A stretch of 64,000 nucleotides of DNA from positions 148,590-212,589 of the forward strand of contig JBGAKH010000009.1 in assembly GCA_044224515.1 (NCBI GenBank). Direction: 5' to 3'. The stretch's first letter is position 1. Every line of letters starts with the position of its first letter. Below are positions 61,201 through 64,000 of the stretch, piece by piece. The position numbers were made by a program, and so were the translations under genes. Source of the stretch: JBBATK01 sp044224515 (GTDB lineage Bacteria > Bacteroidota > Ignavibacteria > Kapaibacteriales > NICIL-2). A model generated the notes under the pieces. It saw nothing but the letters and a program-made list of their open reading frames with translations, was not told the origin of the DNA and searched no databases.

Positions 61201-64000
61201 TCGCTCGTATCTATAAAGCAACAGATGCATGCGGCAATACTGCCACATGCTCGCAGAACATCATCGTGAACGACAATGTTCCTCCGAGCATTTTCTGTGC
61301 ACAAAGCGTAACCGTTAGCTGTCCGGCTTCCGTTCCTTCTTCAAATGTAAATGGTGTTGGAGCCGAGGATAATTGTACCGGCACGATAACCATCAGTGTT
61401 GTCGGTGATGTCAGTTCAAATGTCATTTGTCCGGGTAAGTACACCATCAATCGCACTTATAGTGCAACGGATGTTTGCGGAAACAGTTCAACGTGCTCAC
61501 AAACCATCGTGGTGTTCGACAACGTTGCTCCCACAATGAGTTGTCCTTCAACCCTGAACGTTGCATGTGCTTCAGCTGTTCCGACGCAAAACACAAGCGG
61601 CGTCAGTGCTGCAGACAATTGCGGTGGCAGCGTAACGATAGCTTTTGTTGCTGATCAGAGCAGCAATGTTTCGTGCGCAAACCGTTACACAGTTCTTCGT
61701 ATTTATAGTGCTACAGACGCATGTGGTAACGTAAGCACATGTGCTCAAACTATCAATGTTAACGATAACGTACCGCCGACAGTTACATGTCCGTCAGGTC
61801 AATCTCTAAGCTGCGGCGCTGCTATTCCTGCACAGAATGTGGCATTGGTTAGCGCTACTGACAATTGCAGTGGCACGGTCGCTATCAGCTACGTCTCTGA
61901 TGTCACCTCAGGTGCTCAGTGCATTAATAAATACACGGTTACCCGTACCTATCGTGCAACGGATATCTGTGGCAACACGGCAGTTTGTACTCAGGTGTTT
62001 ACTGTGAACGACAACGTTGCACCGACTGTCAACTGTCCGGCAAATCAAACAGTTAGCTGTCCTAGTGCCGTTCAAGAGCCCGCTCTTGGCTCTATCACTG
62101 CAGTTGATAACTGCTCAGGCAACTCAGTAATTGCTTTTGTAAGCGACCAAACTTCCAATACACAATGTGCGGCGCGCTATACAATCACACGTACCTTCTC
62201 TGCAACCGACGCTTGTGGCAATGTTGGAACCTGTGCCCAGCTCATTTTTGTGAACGACGTTACTCCTCCGACACTAAACTGTCCGGGCGCAGTGAGTGTA
62301 ACGTGTGCAACGCAAATTTCGGCAGCTAACACAAGCCTCGTTACGGCAGGTGATAACTGCGGTGGTAACGTGAGCATTAGCGTTGTTGGCGATGTTAGCT
62401 CGAACATTCAGTGTCCGAACAAGTTTAGTGTTACGCGTATTTATCGTGCAACTGACGCATGCAATAACACAGCAACATGTTCACAGCTTATTACCGTTAA
62501 CGACAACATTCCGCCTACACTAAGCTGTCCTTCAAGCGTGAGCGTCACATGTGCTTCGCAAATCTCCAATCCGAATACTGTTGGTGTTACTGCTATCGAC
62601 AATTGCAGTGGTGCCGTAACGGTAACTGTCGTAGGCGACCAAACAACAAACGTTATTTGTCCGAATAAGTTTACAGTACTGCGTTCCTACATGGCAACCG
62701 ATGTCTGTAACAACACAACAGTCTGTACCCAAACGATCACAGTATTTGACAACGTCGCACCGACGATGAGCTGTCCGAGCCCTGTAACAGTGGTTTGTGC
62801 ATCATCCATTCCTGTCCAAACAACAGTCGGAATCACAGCAGGCGATAACTGCGGTGGCGCAGTGACAGTAGCCTTCGTAGGCGATGCAACAAGCAATGCA
62901 GTATGTGCAAACAAGTACACCTTGACCCGCACCTACAGCGCAACGGACTTGTGCGGCAACCAAACGACCTGTGCTCAAGTCATCACAGTCAACGATAACG
63001 TAGCACCGAGCATGAACTGTCCGGCAGCTGTAAGCGTAGCTTGTGCAGCACAAGTACCGGCATCGAACATCTCGCTTGTAACAGCAACGGATAACTGTAG
63101 CGGAACCGTTACAATTAGCTTCGTAAGCGACGTGACATCGAACTTCATCTGTGTGAACAAGTATCAAATCACGCGCACCTACCGTGCGGCAGATGTATGT
63201 AACAACACATCGATCTGTACACAAATCATCACAGTCAATGACAACGTAGCACCGACAGTGAACTGTCCGGCAGCAATAACCGTAGTCTGCGCAAGTGACA
63301 TCCAAGAGCCTTCCTTAGGTTCAGTGACAGCAGCAGATAACTGTGCAGGCAATCCGACAGTAGCCTTTGCAGGTGACGTAACCGGCAATGTGATCTGTGC
63401 TAACAAGTTCACAGTGAGCCGCAAGTTCACAGCTAGCGATGCATGTGGTAATGTTGGCAGCTGCGTACAAGTCATCACAGTCAACGACAACGTACCACCG
63501 AGCATGACCTGCCCGACCCCTGTAACGGTAACCTGTGCATCACAAGTACCTGCAGCAAGCATCACAGCAGTAACGGCAACGGATAACTGCAGTGGCACGC
63601 CGAGCATCAGCTTCGTCAGCGATGTAACAAGCAACGTACAGTGTGTGAACAAGTATCAAATCACACGTACCTACCGCGCAACAGACTTGTGCTCCAACAC
63701 AACAATCTGTACACAAATCATCACGGTGAACGACAACGTAGCACCGACGATGGCTTGTCCGGCAGCAGTTACAGTAAACTGTGCAAGCAACATCCCGGCA
63801 GCAGCAACAAGCGGCGTAACAGCAGCTGATAACTGCGGCGGTAACCCGACCATCACAGTGGTAGGCGATCAAACAACCAACGTGATCTGTGCAAACAAGT
63901 TCACGGTAGTTCGTACCTACATGGCAAGCGATGCTTGTAACAACACAGCTATCTGCAGCCAAACGATCACAGTATTTGACAACATCGCACCGACGATGAG
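58272..64000 (+). CDS. Giant secreted HYR-like repeat protein (3' end outside window)
   Basis: Open from ATG 58272 to the window edge without a stop, at least 1909 residues. Signal peptide MNNFYAFAQSLKTRRCLLSV, cleavage near SSGFA. Residues about 35-580 are Ser/Thr/Asn/Gly-rich with beta-helix-like strands (WSNAANWSSSTLP, LTVNSAKTLVVNSANSLAVS, 'GGNFSCTGGSI'). From about residue 595 come tandem Ig-like/HYR-type modules of 82 residues. Each has the pattern NDN-xPPT--CP--V-V-C and TATDNC-G, then V-D-TSN--C-NKY-I-RTY-ATD-C-N---C-Q-ITV, with about six cysteines likely paired. An adhesin or matrix protein is the natural inference. A T9SS sorting domain would be expected beyond the edge but is not seen. 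Confidence 0.85.
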   Translation, partial: MNNFYAFAQSLKTRRCLLSVVVLLAATSSGFATTYTFNGTSNSSWSNAANWSSSTLPPNPLTSGNDIVINGAVPANLDLGGTYTINSGASLTVNSAKTLVVNSANSLAVSGTVTNSGTVTVNGSLAFASGATYVHAQDGGVIPAASWNSASTCSITGTVSTDPSGSGQNFGNLTYNCSAMTGNRDMASSGLSVAGNLTIQNIGSAVLRFAQATVSVGGNYSQSGGAVRLASGSARTLNVTGSFSLSAGSFDLTDGSATGTLNVGGNFSCTGGSITASGTGHGDIVFNGGTTQTFSSGGSFLNDLDWAVSSGTTLQMATAGTILSGGPASSFTLGSGATLGIRSANGITATDTGATAGHIQTGTRTYNTGSNTSFIFNGSGTQNCGNGFPSSIKNLTISNSGAVVLNGNLSLSGVLSFNGGRLQTGSNMVSLGSAASVSGASQSNGWVHGNLAWGFSSSSLAHSFDIGDASNYAPVSVSFASISQAGVLKASTTDGNHPVLQPNSGIDPSRCVTRYWTLSNNAGGGGTIVFTNYNATFGYLTSEINGGTQSAFFARSYNGSDWNVPAGGSSNPTANSTTGSQWTSFGDFSVGDHCVPTISCAGTVTANANLSCTASNINLPQPTTGSSCSGTTLTVTNNAPSTFQVGTTNVVWVVTDNFGNSASCTQQVVVSDISAPTISCPANLTLSCSASTSTSNTGVATASDNCTASPTISFVDQTTNGSCPNAKTITRTWKAVDAAGNSASCNQILSIVDQTPPSINCPADVTIDCLASQLPANTGSATASDNCAGTVTISRNDQAIVSDGCVGRYHFFRTWSATDACGNVASCNQLITVRDKTGPQITCPADVTIGCSDSNTPQFTGAATAVDNCSGVVSITNAVCPNCTFNDGCTNAYHFSRTWVAADACGNFSTCNQTITIRDNLPPTISCSSSISVSCAAAVPGANTESVTATDNCNGNITISFVSDKTVSSSCANKFTIARIYKATDACGNTATCSQNIIVNDNVPPSIFCAQSVTVSCPASVPSSNVNGVGAEDNCTGTITISVVGDVSSNVICPGKYTINRTYSATDVCGNSSTCSQTIVVFDNVAPTMSCPSTLNVACASAVPTQNTSGVSAADNCGGSVTIAFVADQSSNVSCANRYTVLRIYSATDACGNVSTCAQTINVNDNVPPTVTCPSGQSLSCGAAIPAQNVALVSATDNCSGTVAISYVSDVTSGAQCINKYTVTRTYRATDICGNTAVCTQVFTVNDNVAPTVNCPANQTVSCPSAVQEPALGSITAVDNCSGNSVIAFVSDQTSNTQCAARYTITRTFSATDACGNVGTCAQLIFVNDVTPPTLNCPGAVSVTCATQISAANTSLVTAGDNCGGNVSISVVGDVSSNIQCPNKFSVTRIYRATDACNNTATCSQLITVNDNIPPTLSCPSSVSVTCASQISNPNTVGVTAIDNCSGAVTVTVVGDQTTNVICPNKFTVLRSYMATDVCNNTTVCTQTITVFDNVAPTMSCPSPVTVVCASSIPVQTTVGITAGDNCGGAVTVAFVGDATSNAVCANKYTLTRTYSATDLCGNQTTCAQVITVNDNVAPSMNCPAAVSVACAAQVPASNISLVTATDNCSGTVTISFVSDVTSNFICVNKYQITRTYRAADVCNNTSICTQIITVNDNVAPTVNCPAAITVVCASDIQEPSLGSVTAADNCAGNPTVAFAGDVTGNVICANKFTVSRKFTASDACGNVGSCVQVITVNDNVPPSMTCPTPVTVTCASQVPAASITAVTATDNCSGTPSISFVSDVTSNVQCVNKYQITRTYRATDLCSNTTICTQIITVNDNVAPTMACPAAVTVNCASNIPAAATSGVTAADNCGGNPTITVVGDQTTNVICANKFTVVRTYMASDACNNTAICSQTITVFDNIAPTM
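60282..64000 (+). repeat. 246-bp tandem repeat array in the giant protein gene
   Basis: Unit starts (codon before the conserved D-N) are 60282, 60525, 60771, 61023, 61269, 61515, 61761, 62007, 62253, 62499, 62745, 62991, 63237, 63483, 63729 and 63975. The first three intervals are 243, 246 and 252 bases. From 61023 onward all 12 intervals are exactly 246. There are 15 complete units plus the beginning of another, and a diverged copy precedes the array (from about 60050). Confidence 0.92.
61515..63974 (+). repeat. 1230-bp higher-order repeat (five 246-bp units), two full copies
   Basis: Within the array, units five apart resemble each other more than neighbours do. The phase marker FDN replaces NDN at 61515, 62745 and 63975. 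'QEPALGS'/'QEPSLGS' with 'DACGNVG.C' recurs only in the units at 62007 and 63237. 'VVGDQTTNVIC' with RSYMATD or RTYMASD recurs in those at 62499 and 63729. The first full copy is 61515-62744 and the second 62745-63974; a third begins at 63975. Confidence 0.85.

Noticed and set aside
62802..63652. Long minus-strand open frames within the repeat array, rich in Cys or in Ala/Thr
   Set aside because: They mirror the plus-strand 246-bp repeat and its biased codons, and the plus strand is clearly coding.

Overview
The window looks like chromosomal DNA from a Gram-negative member of the Bacteroidota/Chlorobiota assemblage, probably close to Kapabacteria. This is inferred from family content, not from a marker-gene search. 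Six genes encode secreted proteins ending in a type IX secretion (T9SS) type-A sorting domain or a close relative. There is also a PorV/PorQ-type outer-membrane protein, a DUF2851 protein, BshA (bacillithiol synthesis), an SDR-type threonine dehydrogenase and a FimV-like AMIN/TPR protein. Base composition is roughly balanced. No phage, insertion sequence, CRISPR array, rRNA or convincing tRNA was seen.

Layout. 1-0.6 kb: 3' part of bshA. 1.1-13.3 kb: three large surface/secreted T9SS proteins (glycine-rich plus Ig-like; SBBP beta-propeller plus Ig-like; PKD/Ig-like). 13.4-17.7 kb: a double-OmpA-domain outer-membrane protein and a convergent fibronectin-III protein. 17.9-23.5 kb: a 1829-residue GEVED/beta-helix T9SS protein with a strong-looking promoter, a perfect terminator and apparently biased codon use, so possibly very abundant. 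23.6-34.6 kb: metabolism and housekeeping (glycogen phosphorylase, mtaB-lipoprotein-truA operon, M48 protease, pyrF, DUF2851). 34.6-41.1 kb: heptosyltransferase-like GT9, an 11-bp tandem array, then tdh, an O-antigen ligase-like protein and folD joined by ATGA overlaps, an RluD-type synthase and adk. 41.2-48.4 kb: a T9SS metalloprotease, then a flippase-like membrane protein, a PHP-type tyrosine phosphatase and a Wzc-type tyrosine autokinase, which together form an envelope-polysaccharide module. 48.6-52.8 kb: DUF1801 protein with a basic tail, then recX, recA and rplS on the minus strand. 53-56.8 kb (minus): PorV-like, a small T9SS-like protein, a FimV-like protein. 56.8-58.3 kb: no credible gene. 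58.3 kb to the end: a giant Cys-rich HYR-like repeat protein, cut by the window edge.

The most striking structures are non-standard. (1) The giant repeat protein has 12 consecutive units of exactly 246 bp. These are organised as a five-unit, 1230-bp higher-order repeat. (2) Intergenic regions carry a set of unrelated perfect inverted repeats whose loops are almost all GNA triplets on one strand (GAA, GCA or GTA) closed by a C-G pair. This is the motif known to give exceptionally stable DNA mini-hairpins. (3) Three non-coding tandem arrays have periods near one or two DNA helical turns (11 bp near 36.0 kb, about 10 bp near 50.4 kb, 21-22 bp near 52.1 kb). None of these has a function that can be read from sequence alone.
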